Positions 42,196-50,686 of a stretch of DNA of 64,000 nucleotides are shown here, one piece after another (positions within the stretch are counted from its first letter, which is position 1; each line of letters begins with the position of its first letter). The notes beneath the pieces were generated by a model. The model ran no database searches, was not told the origin of the DNA, and was given only the letters and a program-made list of their open reading frames with translations. The translations under genes and the position numbers were made by a program. Source of the stretch: DATAGZ01 sp036263455 (GTDB taxonomy: Bacteria; Pseudomonadota; Alphaproteobacteria; Dongiales; Dongiaceae); contig DATAGZ010000003.1 of assembly GCA_036263455.1 (NCBI GenBank), positions 1 through 64,000 on the forward strand, in the 5' to 3' direction.

Positions 42196-43008
42196 ATGAG
42201 CGATCAATTAAGCATGACCCTCGCGGCTTTGGCCGACCCCACCCGGCGGGCCATCCTCGCTCGGCTCCATGAAGGCCACGCCTCGGTTAGTACGCTGGCG
42301 GCTCCGTTCGCCATGAGCCTTCCGGCGATTTCCAAACATATCAAGGTGCTGGAGCGCGCCGGGCTGGTCCGCCGCGAACGCGTTGCCCAATCGCGGCCCT
42401 GCCGGTTAGAGGCCGCACCGCTCAAGGAAGTGGCGGGGTGGCTTGAAACCTACCGCCGCGACTGGGGCGACCGGCTCGACCGTTTTGAAAACTACCTCGA
42501 AACACTCACCACGGAGAAGATGATGAACAAGCCTGAAATGAAAGCCGAGATCCTGACCCTGACTCGCACCTTCCATGCACCCCGGGAGACGGTCTTCCGG
42601 GCCTGGACCGATCCTGAACATTTCAAACGCTGGTGGGGACCGCGCGGCTTCACCGTCCCCTATTGCACGATCGATCTTAGAGTGGGCGGCAAGATCCATT
42701 TCTGCATGCGCGGCGAAAGCGGGCCGGACATCTGGTGCGCCGGCATCTATCAGGAGATCACGCCGGAACGGCTGGTCTCAACCGATTTCTTCTCGGACAA
42801 GGATGGCAATCGTGTCTCGCCGCTTCAATATGGAATGAAGGATTTTCCCGAGGAAAGACTTCTCACGGTCACGTTCATCGAACGGGATGGCAAGACGACA
42901 CTGACATTGATGCATACGATCCCGCTCGACATGGCCCGCACTATGGGCGCGGACGCAGGCTGGGGACAGAGCTTCGACAAGCTCGCCGAATACCTCGTTC
43001 AGTCTTAG
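42196..43008 (+). CDS. Fused ArsR-family regulator and AHSA1/SRPBCC-domain protein (270 aa)
   Basis: Residues 1-95 are a winged-helix ArsR domain (LAALADPTRRAILARLHEGH, then SLPAISKHIKVLERAGLV, with the family RRERVAQSRPCRLE wing). Residues about 115-270 are an AHSA1/activator-of-Hsp90-ATPase-like START domain (TRTFHAPRETVFRAWTDPEH, FKRWWGP, YQEITPERLVSTD, GWGQSFDKLAEYL). These are usually two adjacent genes; here they are one frame joined by a linker with KMMNKPE, so internal initiation at the ATG codons there is possible. Likely a sensor-repressor whose ligand binds the SRPBCC half, autoregulated through the palindrome upstream. Divergent from mnmG. Confidence 0.88.
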   Translation: MSDQLSMTLAALADPTRRAILARLHEGHASVSTLAAPFAMSLPAISKHIKVLERAGLVRRERVAQSRPCRLEAAPLKEVAGWLETYRRDWGDRLDRFENYLETLTTEKMMNKPEMKAEILTLTRTFHAPRETVFRAWTDPEHFKRWWGPRGFTVPYCTIDLRVGGKIHFCMRGESGPDIWCAGIYQEITPERLVSTDFFSDKDGNRVSPLQYGMKDFPEERLLTVTFIERDGKTTLTLMHTIPLDMARTMGADAGWGQSFDKLAEYLVQS

Positions 43009-43045
43009 GTTTTTAGTCCGACTAGGCGCCGCTTGCGAGGATCGC

Positions 43046-43068
43046 GGCCCGGCCTATGCCGCCGGGCC
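43046..43068. terminator. GC-rich hairpin between convergent genes
   Basis: GGCCCGGC (43046-43053), seven-base loop, GCCGGGCC (43061-43068), between the stops of the ArsR-AHSA1 gene and ubiB. No T-run on either side, so it may be a bidirectional stem that helps end both transcripts. Confidence 0.5.
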
Positions 43069-43075
43069 GTGGGAC

Positions 43076-44608
43076 CTATTTCCAGAAGAGCAGCATGATC
43101 GCGAGAATGGCGATGATCACCCAGCTCCATGGGAAGGGGCGGCGGCCAATGATGGTGAGCACCTCGGGATTGAGGCGCAGGCCAGAACCGGTGAGCTGGA
43201 TTGCCATCCGCTCCATGCTCGCCACAAGAGAAGGAAAGCGGCGCAGGGTCCGCAGCGTATCTTCGGCGGCCTCGATGAGCCTCGCCTCCGGGCCGCGATT
43301 TTCGCGCATCCATTGTTCGATCAAGGGCTGAGCCAGCGTCCAGATATTCAGTTCGGGATCGAGCTGGCGGCTGATCCCTTCCGCCATGAGCATGTTTTTC
43401 TGTAAGAGCAAGAGCTGCGGCTGAACTTCCATCTCGAAGGATTCCGCCGTCGAGAAAAGCTGGCCGAGGAGGCGGGCAAAAGAAATCTCGTGCAGCTTGC
43501 GGCCGCGAATGGGTTCGCCGATCGAACGAAGCGCCAGGGTGAAATCCTCCAGCCGGACGGCATTGCCGATATAGCCGGCCTCGACATGCACCGCGGCCAC
43601 GCGCGCATAATTACCTTCGAGGAAACCGAGCAGCATGTCGGCAAGATAATACCGCGTCTTGCGATCGAGCCTACCCATGATGCCGAAATCTACCGCCCCG
43701 ATCGACCCGTCGGGAAGGACAAACATATTGCCGGGATGCTGGTCCCCGTGAAAATAGCCGTCGCGGAAAGCCTGGTTGAAGAAAATGGCCGCAGCGCGTT
43801 CCAGCACCTGGCGAATGTCCAGTCCCGCCTCCAGGATCGCCGAGCGGTCATCCATGCGAATTCCCGCCAGGCGCTCTTGCGTCATGACGCGGCGCGCGGT
43901 CCTGCGCCAATCGATGGCGGGCACGTGATAGCTCGAATCCAGGCGGAAATTATGCGCAAGTTCGGCCGCCGCTGCAGCCTCCAATCGCAGATCAAGCTCG
44001 ACCTGCAGGGTGGCGGCGAATGTCTTCACCACCTCCACAGGCTTGAGACGGCGCAGGCGCGGTTGGGTTCGCTCGATCACGCCTGCCACCCAGAAGAGCA
44101 GTTCGATGTCGCGCTGCATGCGCTGCTCGATGCCGGGGCGCAAGACCTTGACCGCGACATCCCGCCCATCGCTGGTCACGGCGAAATGCACCTGCGAGAT
44201 CGAGGCCGCCGAGACCGGTTCGTCGTCAAAATGCCGATAGAGCTGATCGACCGGCGCGCCGAGGGCCGCCTCGATCGTGGCGTGTGCCTCGAAGGCGGGA
44301 AAAGCGGGCAGGCGGTCCTGCAAGTGGGCGAGGTCGCGGGCGACTTCTTCACCCAGCAGGTCGGAACGCGTCGAAAGGACTTGGCCGAACTTGATGAAAG
44401 CAGGCCCCAGCTCGGCGAGCGCGTGGGCGAGGCGTTGACCGGGTCTGGCGCGGCGCTGGCGGCCAAAAAAGATGCCAATCAGGAATAGAAAAAGCGGCGC
44501 CAGCCCGGCATTGGCGAGGGCTTCGGAAAACGGCGCGAGCGCGCCATGGCGCGCCAGCGTGCGGGCGATGGCGAACAAGCGGCCTAGCGAGCGGAGCGTG
44601 CGCGTCAT
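43076..44608 (-). CDS. ubiB: Ubiquinone biosynthesis protein UbiB, ABC1/ADCK atypical kinase (510 aa)
   Basis: Family motifs in order: KxGQ-type GPAFIKFGQVLSTRSDLL (about 70-85), AAxxxQVH-type SAASISQVHFAV, AVKVLRPGIE with the ATP-binding Lys, catalytic HGDQHPGNMFVLPDG, VDFGIMGRL with metal-binding Asp, and a C-terminal hydrophobic helix (WVIIAILAIMLLFW). UbiB is a membrane-anchored ATPase that aids ubiquinone synthesis. Translation is coupled to ubiE: its start codon ATG shares a base with the ubiE stop (TGATG at 44606-44610). Confidence 0.96.
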   Translation of the reverse strand: MTRTLRSLGRLFAIARTLARHGALAPFSEALANAGLAPLFLFLIGIFFGRQRRARPGQRLAHALAELGPAFIKFGQVLSTRSDLLGEEVARDLAHLQDRLPAFPAFEAHATIEAALGAPVDQLYRHFDDEPVSAASISQVHFAVTSDGRDVAVKVLRPGIEQRMQRDIELLFWVAGVIERTQPRLRRLKPVEVVKTFAATLQVELDLRLEAAAAAELAHNFRLDSSYHVPAIDWRRTARRVMTQERLAGIRMDDRSAILEAGLDIRQVLERAAAIFFNQAFRDGYFHGDQHPGNMFVLPDGSIGAVDFGIMGRLDRKTRYYLADMLLGFLEGNYARVAAVHVEAGYIGNAVRLEDFTLALRSIGEPIRGRKLHEISFARLLGQLFSTAESFEMEVQPQLLLLQKNMLMAEGISRQLDPELNIWTLAQPLIEQWMRENRGPEARLIEAAEDTLRTLRRFPSLVASMERMAIQLTGSGLRLNPEVLTIIGRRPFPWSWVIIAILAIMLLFWK

Positions 44609-45360
44609 CAGAGCCGCCAGCCCGAATGGATGGCGGCTATGCCGAACGAGAGATTACGGTAGCGTACATTGCCGAAACCCACATGGCGCATGCGTTGGGC
44701 GAGCTCCTCCTGGTTAGGGAACCGGCGGATCGATTCCGCAAGATAGACATAAGAATCGCGGTCCTTCGCAATCCAAGACCCCAGGCGGGGCAGCACCTGG
44801 AAGGAATAGAGATCATAGAGCCGGTTGAGCGCAGGAGCCGTCAGATGAGAAAATTCGAGACAAAGAAAGTGGCCGCCATGCTTTAGAACGCGCAAGCATT
44901 CTTCGAGCGCGCGGTCAATATGCGTGACATTGCGCAGGCCGAAGGCGATGGTCACCCCCTCGACGCTGCGGTCGGCGAGCGGCAGGCACTCGGCATCTCC
45001 GGCCACCCAGGCGATCTCATCCTCATTGCGGCCCATATCGATCAGGCGATCCCGGCCATGTGCGATCATGGCGGGGGTCAGATCGCACACCACGACCCGC
45101 GCCTGAGGCGCGCGCGCGCGGATGCGCATCGCGATGTCCCCGGTACCGCCGGCAATGTCGGCATAGGACGCGCCGTCACGTGGGCGCAACCAATCGACGA
45201 ATTCGTTTTTCCACAAGCGGTGAATACCCAGGCTCATCGCGTCATTCATGACGTCATATTTCGACGCGACTGAACTGAAGACGTCCCGGATCATGGCTGT
45301 CTTCCGCGCCGCAGCCACGCGCTGGTTCCCAAACCAGCTTTGGTCTTTTTCTTCATCCAT
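44608..45360 (-). CDS. ubiE: Demethylmenaquinone/2-methoxy-6-polyprenyl-benzoquinol C-methyltransferase UbiE (250 aa)
   Basis: SAM-dependent C-methyltransferase of ubiquinone synthesis. Start ATG 45360 (MDEEKDQSWFGNQRV). VFSSVASKYDVMNDAMSLGIHRLWK is the UbiE signature; SAM motif YADIAGGTGDIAMRI, then VVCDLTPAMIAHGRDR and VTIAFGLRNVTHIDRALEE; C-terminal SFGIAAIHSGWR is typical. Its start lies just after truA (10-bp gap). A promoter-like pair with -10 overlapping the truA stop lies immediately upstream. Confidence 0.96.
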   Translation of the reverse strand: MDEEKDQSWFGNQRVAAARKTAMIRDVFSSVASKYDVMNDAMSLGIHRLWKNEFVDWLRPRDGASYADIAGGTGDIAMRIRARAPQARVVVCDLTPAMIAHGRDRLIDMGRNEDEIAWVAGDAECLPLADRSVEGVTIAFGLRNVTHIDRALEECLRVLKHGGHFLCLEFSHLTAPALNRLYDLYSFQVLPRLGSWIAKDRDSYVYLAESIRRFPNQEELAQRMRHVGFGNVRYRNLSFGIAAIHSGWRL

Positions 45361-45367
45361 GGGCCGC

Positions 45368-45396
45368 ACTCTACTGGCGCGCCTGGGCTTTGTCAC
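45368..45396 (-). promoter_or_regulatory. Candidate leaderless promoter for ubiE-ubiB
   Basis: Read on the minus strand: -35 GTGACA (45396-45391), 17-bp spacer, -10 TAGAGT (45373-45368), then seven bases to the ubiE ATG at 45360. The -10 contains the truA stop codon. No good Shine-Dalgarno sequence precedes ubiE. Confidence 0.45.
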
Positions 45397-46183
45397 CCGG
45401 AGGCGATGTTTGCGGGTCGGACGCGCGAGGGTCTCGCTCCTCCTCGCCATAGAGCACCGCCGTCAGATAGAGACCATGGGGCGGGGCGGTCGGTCCGGCG
45501 CGGGTGCGATCACGCGCGGCAAGCACGCTCGCCATATCGTCAGGCCGCCATTTGCCGCGCCCGACGAGTGCCAGGGAGCCCGTCATATTGCGCACCTGGT
45601 GGTGGAGGAAGGACCGCGCTTGGGCATGGATATGGATCTCCTCGCCCTCGGCAGTGACATCGAGCCGATCGAGTGTCCGGTCGGGCGAACTGGCCTGACA
45701 GAGGCTCGCGCGAAATGAAGTGAAGTCGTGCCGGCCCACCAGAAAGCGCGCCGCCTCCCGCATGGCGGCGACGTCGAGCGGCTGCCTTACCCACCAGGCG
45801 CGCTCATGCGCGAGCGCGAGCGGCGCGCGCCGGGCGACGATGCGGTAAAGGTAATGTCTCGCGCGCGCCGAAAAGCGCGCATGGAAATCCTTGGACGCGT
45901 ACCGGGCCGCAAGCACGCTGATCCCATGGGCCCGAACGTAGAAATTGAGCCCGTCGCACAGCTTGCCGGGGGCCAATGTCTTCTCGAGATCCACATGGGC
46001 AACCTGGCCCAGCGCATGAACGCCGGCATCGGTGCGACCCGCGCCGACGATCTCGCGCCTTTCGCCAGTCATGGCGAAGAGCGCGTTCTCGAGATGGGCC
46101 TGGACCGAAGGGGCATTGGCCTGGCGCTGCCAGCCCGCGAGGGCCGTTCCCGCATATTCGATTGTGAGGCGGTAGCGCCTCAT
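45371..46183 (-). CDS. truA: tRNA pseudouridine(38-40) synthase TruA (270 aa)
   Basis: Start ATG 46183 (MRRYRLTIEYAGTALAGWQ), overlapping the fmt stop (ATGA). The catalytic Asp is in GAGRTDAGVHALGQVAH; FHARFSARARHYLYRI and SFLHHQVRNMTGSLALVG are conserved family blocks. Cytoplasmic tRNA modification. Downstream ubiE begins ten bases after its stop. Confidence 0.96.
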   Translation of the reverse strand: MRRYRLTIEYAGTALAGWQRQANAPSVQAHLENALFAMTGERREIVGAGRTDAGVHALGQVAHVDLEKTLAPGKLCDGLNFYVRAHGISVLAARYASKDFHARFSARARHYLYRIVARRAPLALAHERAWWVRQPLDVAAMREAARFLVGRHDFTSFRASLCQASSPDRTLDRLDVTAEGEEIHIHAQARSFLHHQVRNMTGSLALVGRGKWRPDDMASVLAARDRTRAGPTAPPHGLYLTAVLYGEEERDPRASDPQTSPPGDKAQARQ

Positions 46184-47097
46184 CCCAGCACCGTTCCCAC
46201 CGTCACGCCGCCGCGCAGGAAATCGGCGCCGCTCATGCTTTTGCGGCCTGCGCGCTGCAGCAGATCGAGACGCAGCGCGCCTGTACCGCATGCGACCGTC
46301 ATCTCGGCATCCAGAATCGTGCCTGGCTTGCCCTGCATGTTTTCGATGATGGTCGCCCGCTGGATCTTGAGGATTTCTCGCCCAGGCAGATGCGTGAAGG
46401 CACTCGGCCAGGGCGTGAAGGCCCGCACGTGCCGATTGATTTCGGCGGCGGGCCGATTCCAGTCGATCTCTCCTTCGCTCTTGCGCAGTTTCGCCGCATA
46501 GAGCGCCTGGCCTTCTTCCTGAGGATGAGGAACGAGACGCTCGGGGGCGGCGAGGGCTTCCAGGAGAACCTGCGCCCCGAGTGCCGCAAGCGCATCATGC
46601 ACCTGACGCGCATCGGAAGACGGCGCGATCGGCAGCGCGCGCTGGAGCAGGACCGGGCCGGTATCCAGGCCTTCCTCCATCTGCATGAGGGAAATGCCGG
46701 TGACCTCGTCGCCGGCGAGGATGGCCCGCTGGATGGGCGCCGCGCCGCGCCAGCGCGGCAGAAGCGAGGCGTGAATATTCCAGCAGCCGAGCCGGGGCGC
46801 CTCCAGGATGGCGCGCGGCAGGAGGAGCCCATAGGCGGCCACGACCGCAAGGTCGGGCGCGCAGGCGCGAAACGCCGCCACGTCTTCCATGCTTTTGAGC
46901 GAGGTTGGCGTGCGCACGGCAAGCCCGTGATTCTCGGCCCAGATGTGAACCGGCGACTTGCGCGCCGCCATACCGCGGCCAGCCGGACGCGGCGGCTGGG
47001 TGTAAACGGCTTCGATGGAAAGACCTGTCGCATGCAGGGCGGCGAGCGCGGGCACGGCGAAATCGGGCGTGCCCATGAAAACTACCCGCGCGATCAA
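46180..47097 (-). CDS. fmt: Methionyl-tRNA formyltransferase (305 aa)
   Basis: Formylates initiator Met-tRNA. Start TTG at 47097 overlaps the def stop (TTGA); residues VVFMGTPDFAVPALAAL fit a start here. Formyl-transfer motif NIHASLLPRWRGAAPIQRAI contains the catalytic Asn/His, and EGLDTGPVLLQ the Asp; PPRPAGRGMAARKSPVH contains the tRNA-contacting loop. Part of def-fmt-truA coupling. The unusual TTG start probably tunes expression. Confidence 0.95.
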   Translation of the reverse strand: MIARVVFMGTPDFAVPALAALHATGLSIEAVYTQPPRPAGRGMAARKSPVHIWAENHGLAVRTPTSLKSMEDVAAFRACAPDLAVVAAYGLLLPRAILEAPRLGCWNIHASLLPRWRGAAPIQRAILAGDEVTGISLMQMEEGLDTGPVLLQRALPIAPSSDARQVHDALAALGAQVLLEALAAPERLVPHPQEEGQALYAAKLRKSEGEIDWNRPAAEINRHVRAFTPWPSAFTHLPGREILKIQRATIIENMQGKPGTILDAEMTVACGTGALRLDLLQRAGRKSMSGADFLRGGVTVGTVLG

Positions 47098-47621
47098 AGC
47101 GCGATGCCGTGCGGGTCGGCTTTCTTGGCCTTGAGGAGCTTGCGCAGGATGACATTGCGCTTAAGGGCCGAAAGGTGATCGATGAAGAGGATGCCGTCGA
47201 GATGGTCGATTTCGTGCTGGACGCAGGTCGCGAGCAGGCCGTCGGCGTCGATCTCACGTTCGGCATTATTCTCATCAAGATAGCGCACCCGGACCGCAGC
47301 AGGTCGGACGACATCCGCATAATGTTCCGGTACCGAGAGGCAGCCTTCGTTATAGGTCGCGTCCTCGTCCGAGACCCAGACAAGTTCCGGGTTGGCCATT
47401 TTATAGGGCCGAGGCGGCTCACCTTCGCGCGCTACGTCCATGACGATGACGCGCTGCTCCACCCCGATCTGGATGGCGGCAAGCCCGATGCCTGGCGCGG
47501 CATACATGGTTTCCAGCATGTCCGCCATGAGGCGGCGGACCTCGGCCGTCACCTGGATGACCCGCTTGGCCTTGCGGGAAAGGCGGGGATCGGGCGCTGT
47601 CAGGATCGGAAGCAAGGCCAT
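47094..47621 (-). CDS. def: Peptide deformylase (175 aa)
   Basis: Removes the formyl group from new polypeptides. All three metal-site motifs: GIGLAAIQIG, EGCLSVPEHYADVVRP and the HEIDHLDG (zinc/iron His, catalytic Glu). Start ATG 47621 (MALLPILTAPDPRL). First gene of the def-fmt-truA run; divergent from rmuC (57 bp apart). Confidence 0.97.
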   Translation of the reverse strand: MALLPILTAPDPRLSRKAKRVIQVTAEVRRLMADMLETMYAAPGIGLAAIQIGVEQRVIVMDVAREGEPPRPYKMANPELVWVSDEDATYNEGCLSVPEHYADVVRPAAVRVRYLDENNAEREIDADGLLATCVQHEIDHLDGILFIDHLSALKRNVILRKLLKAKKADPHGIAL

Positions 47622-47678
47622 GGTGGATAGGTATGAATTTGTTCTCGCCAGGTCAAGAGCAGCGCGCTACACAGGGTC

Positions 47679-48710
47679 ATGTCCGCCTTTATGCCCTGGC
47701 TGCTCGCGGCTTTCGCCTCCCTCTTGTTTATCGCGGGTTCTACGGCGTTCGTGATGCTGCGCCGTTCGCGTCATGGCGGAGAGACAGACGGACGGCTCGG
47801 CCAGCTCGCCGACAACCTGCACACCTATCAGCAAACCATCGAGGCCCGGCTCGTCTGGCTTTCGGAACGGATCGGGGAAAAGCTCAGCGGTAATTCCCAC
47901 GAATCGCTACGCGCCATCGCCGAGCTCAAGGAGCGGCTGGCGGTGATCGATGCGGCCCAGAAGAACATCACCGATCTTTCGGAACAGATGGTGGGCCTGC
48001 AGCAAATCTTCGGCAACAAACAGGCGCGCGGCGCGTGGGGCGAGGTGCAGCTTCAGGATATCGTCCAAACTACCCTTGCGCCGGCCAATTACCGTTTTCA
48101 AGCCACGCTCGGCGAGGGAAAGCGGGTGGATTGCCTACTCCTCCTGCCACAGCCGCCGGGGCCGATCGCGGTGGATGCGAAGTTTCCGCTGGAAGGCTAC
48201 CGCGCCATGGAGAAGGCGCAAAGCGAGGCGGAGCGGACCGTCGCCAAGCGGGACTTCATCGCCGCTGTCCGCAAGCACATGCGCGACATCGCAGAAAAAT
48301 ACATCATTCCGGGCACGACCGCGGATTCCGCCCTGATGTTTGTCCCTTCCGAGGGCGTTTATGCGGAAATCCACGCGCATTTCACGGGCTTGATCGACGA
48401 GGCGGCGCGGTTGCGGGTCTGGATCGTCTCGCCCACCACGTTGATGGCGACACTCACAACCATCCGCGCGGTTATGAAAGATGTGCGGATGCGAGAGCAG
48501 GCCGGAGAGATCCAGAAACGCGCCCACGAACTCGTCACCCATATCGAGAGGCTGGCCGAGCGCGTGGAGAAACTGCAGCGCCACTTTGAGCAGGCACAGG
48601 AAGATCTGCGCCAGGTGCGCATTTCGACCGAAAAAGCGAGCGCCAAGGCCACCGATATTGTCGAGGCGGATCTTTCGCCGGCGGCGGAGCAATCGACCCT
48701 CTTAAACTAG
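47679..48710 (+). CDS. rmuC: DNA recombination protein RmuC-like (343 aa)
   Basis: Start ATG 47679. One N-terminal membrane segment (PWLLAAFASLLFIAGSTAF), a coiled-coil stretch (LADNLHTYQQTIEARLVWL), then the RmuC nuclease-fold core: GNKQARGAWGEVQLQDIV, LLLLPQPPGPIAVDAKFPLEGY (with D-x-K type PD-(D/E)XK elements), MFVPSEGVYAEIHAHF and WIVSPTTLMATLTTIRAV. A C-terminal coiled coil follows. RmuC is linked to limiting inversions at inverted repeats in E. coli; the biochemical activity is not settled. Confidence 0.92.
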   Translation: MSAFMPWLLAAFASLLFIAGSTAFVMLRRSRHGGETDGRLGQLADNLHTYQQTIEARLVWLSERIGEKLSGNSHESLRAIAELKERLAVIDAAQKNITDLSEQMVGLQQIFGNKQARGAWGEVQLQDIVQTTLAPANYRFQATLGEGKRVDCLLLLPQPPGPIAVDAKFPLEGYRAMEKAQSEAERTVAKRDFIAAVRKHMRDIAEKYIIPGTTADSALMFVPSEGVYAEIHAHFTGLIDEAARLRVWIVSPTTLMATLTTIRAVMKDVRMREQAGEIQKRAHELVTHIERLAERVEKLQRHFEQAQEDLRQVRISTEKASAKATDIVEADLSPAAEQSTLLN

Positions 48711-48784
48711 GCTCATTCCATTGCCGAGCCGAATATTTCAAAGCGCCGTTCGATTTGAAGCCCCACACGTGCTATTGTTCAGAC

Positions 48785-49423
48785 ATGGCTGAACTGATCT
48801 TAACGACCTTCGATTGGGTTCCCGAGCCGCCGCGCGGCTACGTCCGCGATCTTCGCGTCCGATGGGCGCTCGAAGAAGCAGGGTTGCCGTACCGCGTCGC
48901 GAGCACGCCCTTCAAAGATCGAAGCGCCGACCATTTTGCGCATCAGCCTTTTGGGCAAGTACCCTGGCTGACGGACGGCGACACCTCGATCTTCGAAAGC
49001 GGCGCGATCCTGCTTCATATCGCGGAGCAAAGCAAGGCACTCATGCCCACCGAGGCCAAGGGACGCGCCGAAGTCATCACCTGGCTGTTCGCCGCCCTCA
49101 ACTCGGTTGAAACGGCTGTATTGCCTTATATGATATTCAAATTCTACGGCGACGATCAGCAGACCTCGGGCAGAAAGGCCATGGACGATTTTTTAACCGC
49201 TCGACTGGGCCACATGGAAAAAGTTTTGTCCGACCGCCCATGGCTGACTGGCGCATTTTCAATCGCGGACATTCTCATGTCCGACGTGTTACGCTTGGTC
49301 AACCATTTCGGCGGTCTGGCAGGATATCCGGCCTGCCTGACCTATGTAGAGCGCGCGACGGCGCGGCCGGCTTTCAAGAAGGCCCACGCCGATCAGATAA
49401 AGCATTTCGCGGCCGCGGACTGA
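48785..49423 (+). CDS. Glutathione S-transferase family protein (212 aa)
   Basis: ATG at 48785 (MAELILTTFDWVPEPP). N-terminal thioredoxin-like domain with conserved QVPWLTDGDTSIFESGAILLHIAE (the substrate-proximal Pro and the Glu/Ser glutathione-binding pair), then the helical C-terminal domain with SIADILMSDVLRLV. Catalytic residue class is not clear. A TATTGT -10-like hexamer lies six bases before the start and no Shine-Dalgarno sequence is seen. Confidence 0.88.
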   Translation: MAELILTTFDWVPEPPRGYVRDLRVRWALEEAGLPYRVASTPFKDRSADHFAHQPFGQVPWLTDGDTSIFESGAILLHIAEQSKALMPTEAKGRAEVITWLFAALNSVETAVLPYMIFKFYGDDQQTSGRKAMDDFLTARLGHMEKVLSDRPWLTGAFSIADILMSDVLRLVNHFGGLAGYPACLTYVERATARPAFKKAHADQIKHFAAAD

Positions 49424-49460
49424 GGATGGAGCTTAGGCCGATACTGTCTGTTCGACGCGC

Positions 49461-50645
49461 TCAATCCGCCAGAGCGGCGACGCCCGGCAATACCTTGCCT
49501 TCCAGCCACTCCAGGAAGGCACCGCCCGCGGTGGAGAGATAGGTGAAGTCCTTGCCGTAGGCGCCAAGTGCCGCGACGGTGTCGCCGCCGCCAGCGACCG
49601 AGACGAGTTCGCTGTCACGCGAGCGGCGGGCGATTTCGGCGGCGATGGCCTTCGTCCCGGCATCGAAGGGCGAGATTTCGAACGCGCCGAGCGGACCATT
49701 CCAGACCACCGAGCGCGTATCATCCAGGGTGGCGATGAGATCGGCAATGCTCGCCGGCCCGATGTCCAAAATCATATCATCCGGTAATACCTCATCGATC
49801 GCCACCTGGCGTGAAGGCGCGCCTGCCCGAAATTCACGGGCCACGATGGCATCTTTGGGTAAAAGTATCGCACAGTCCCGTTCGCGCGCCTGGGCAAGAA
49901 TGGTGCGCGCGACATCCAGCATATCCCGTTCAGCGAGCGACGCGCCGATGGCAATGCCCTGCGCCGCCAGAAAAGTGTTGGCCATTCCCCCGCCAATCGC
50001 GAGGCGGTCCACCTTGGCGAGAAGATTGCCGATGAGCGCGAGCTTCGTCGAAATCTTCGCGCCACCGATCAGCGCCAGAACGGGCCGGCGGGGCTGGTCT
50101 AGAACGCGGCTTAGGTGAAAAAGCTCGGCTTCCATGCCCAGCCCGGGGAGCTTGGGTAACAGATGGGCTATGGCCTCGGTCGAGGCATGGGCACGGTGCG
50201 AGCATGAGAAGGCGTCATTGACATAGACATCGCCGAGTCGGGCCAATTGCTGGGCAAAGGCGGGATCGTTCGCTTCCTCCTCGGGATGAAAGCGAAGGTT
50301 CTCGAGAAGCAGTACCTGGCCAGGCCGTAATGCATGCACGGCCTGTTCGGCAATCGGCCCCACACAATCCTCGGCCCAGGCGACCGGCGCGCCGAACGCC
50401 TGGGCGAGCGTCGCCACCAACGGGCGCAGGCTGTATTTTTCCTCGCGACCCTTGGGTCGCCCGAAATGAGACATTAAAATGACTGCCGCGCCGCGCTCTC
50501 GCAGGGCCGTAACCGTTGGGGCGAGGCGATCTATGCGAGTCATGTCCGTGACCTTTCCATCCTGGATGGGCACGTTCAAGTCCGCGCGGACAAGAGCGCG
50601 TTTGCCTTGAAAGCTGAATGTCGAAAATTTATCGGATATTTTCAT
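49461..50645 (-). CDS. pgk: Phosphoglycerate kinase (394 aa)
   Basis: Glycolytic/gluconeogenic enzyme making ATP from 1,3-bisphosphoglycerate. Start ATG 50645 (MKISDKFSTFSFQGKRALVR). ALVRADLNVPI (substrate-binding), VILMSHFGRPKGREEKYSL, LLLENLRFHPEEEAND, LIGGAKISTKL and the C-terminal VAGGGDTVAALG (nucleotide-binding) are diagnostic. Length usual. It stands alone on this strand and lacks gap or fba neighbours, unlike many bacteria. No strong Shine-Dalgarno sequence precedes it. Confidence 0.97.
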   Translation of the reverse strand: MKISDKFSTFSFQGKRALVRADLNVPIQDGKVTDMTRIDRLAPTVTALRERGAAVILMSHFGRPKGREEKYSLRPLVATLAQAFGAPVAWAEDCVGPIAEQAVHALRPGQVLLLENLRFHPEEEANDPAFAQQLARLGDVYVNDAFSCSHRAHASTEAIAHLLPKLPGLGMEAELFHLSRVLDQPRRPVLALIGGAKISTKLALIGNLLAKVDRLAIGGGMANTFLAAQGIAIGASLAERDMLDVARTILAQARERDCAILLPKDAIVAREFRAGAPSRQVAIDEVLPDDMILDIGPASIADLIATLDDTRSVVWNGPLGAFEISPFDAGTKAIAAEIARRSRDSELVSVAGGGDTVAALGAYGKDFTYLSTAGGAFLEWLEGKVLPGVAALAD

Positions 50646-50686
50646 GATGAGACGGTTCGTAGCTATTATAACGATGTTATCAGGGG

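Noticed and set aside
43490..44488. 332-codon plus-strand frame opposite ubiB
   Set aside because: ubiB is fully conserved on the minus strand; the opposite frame has no family features.
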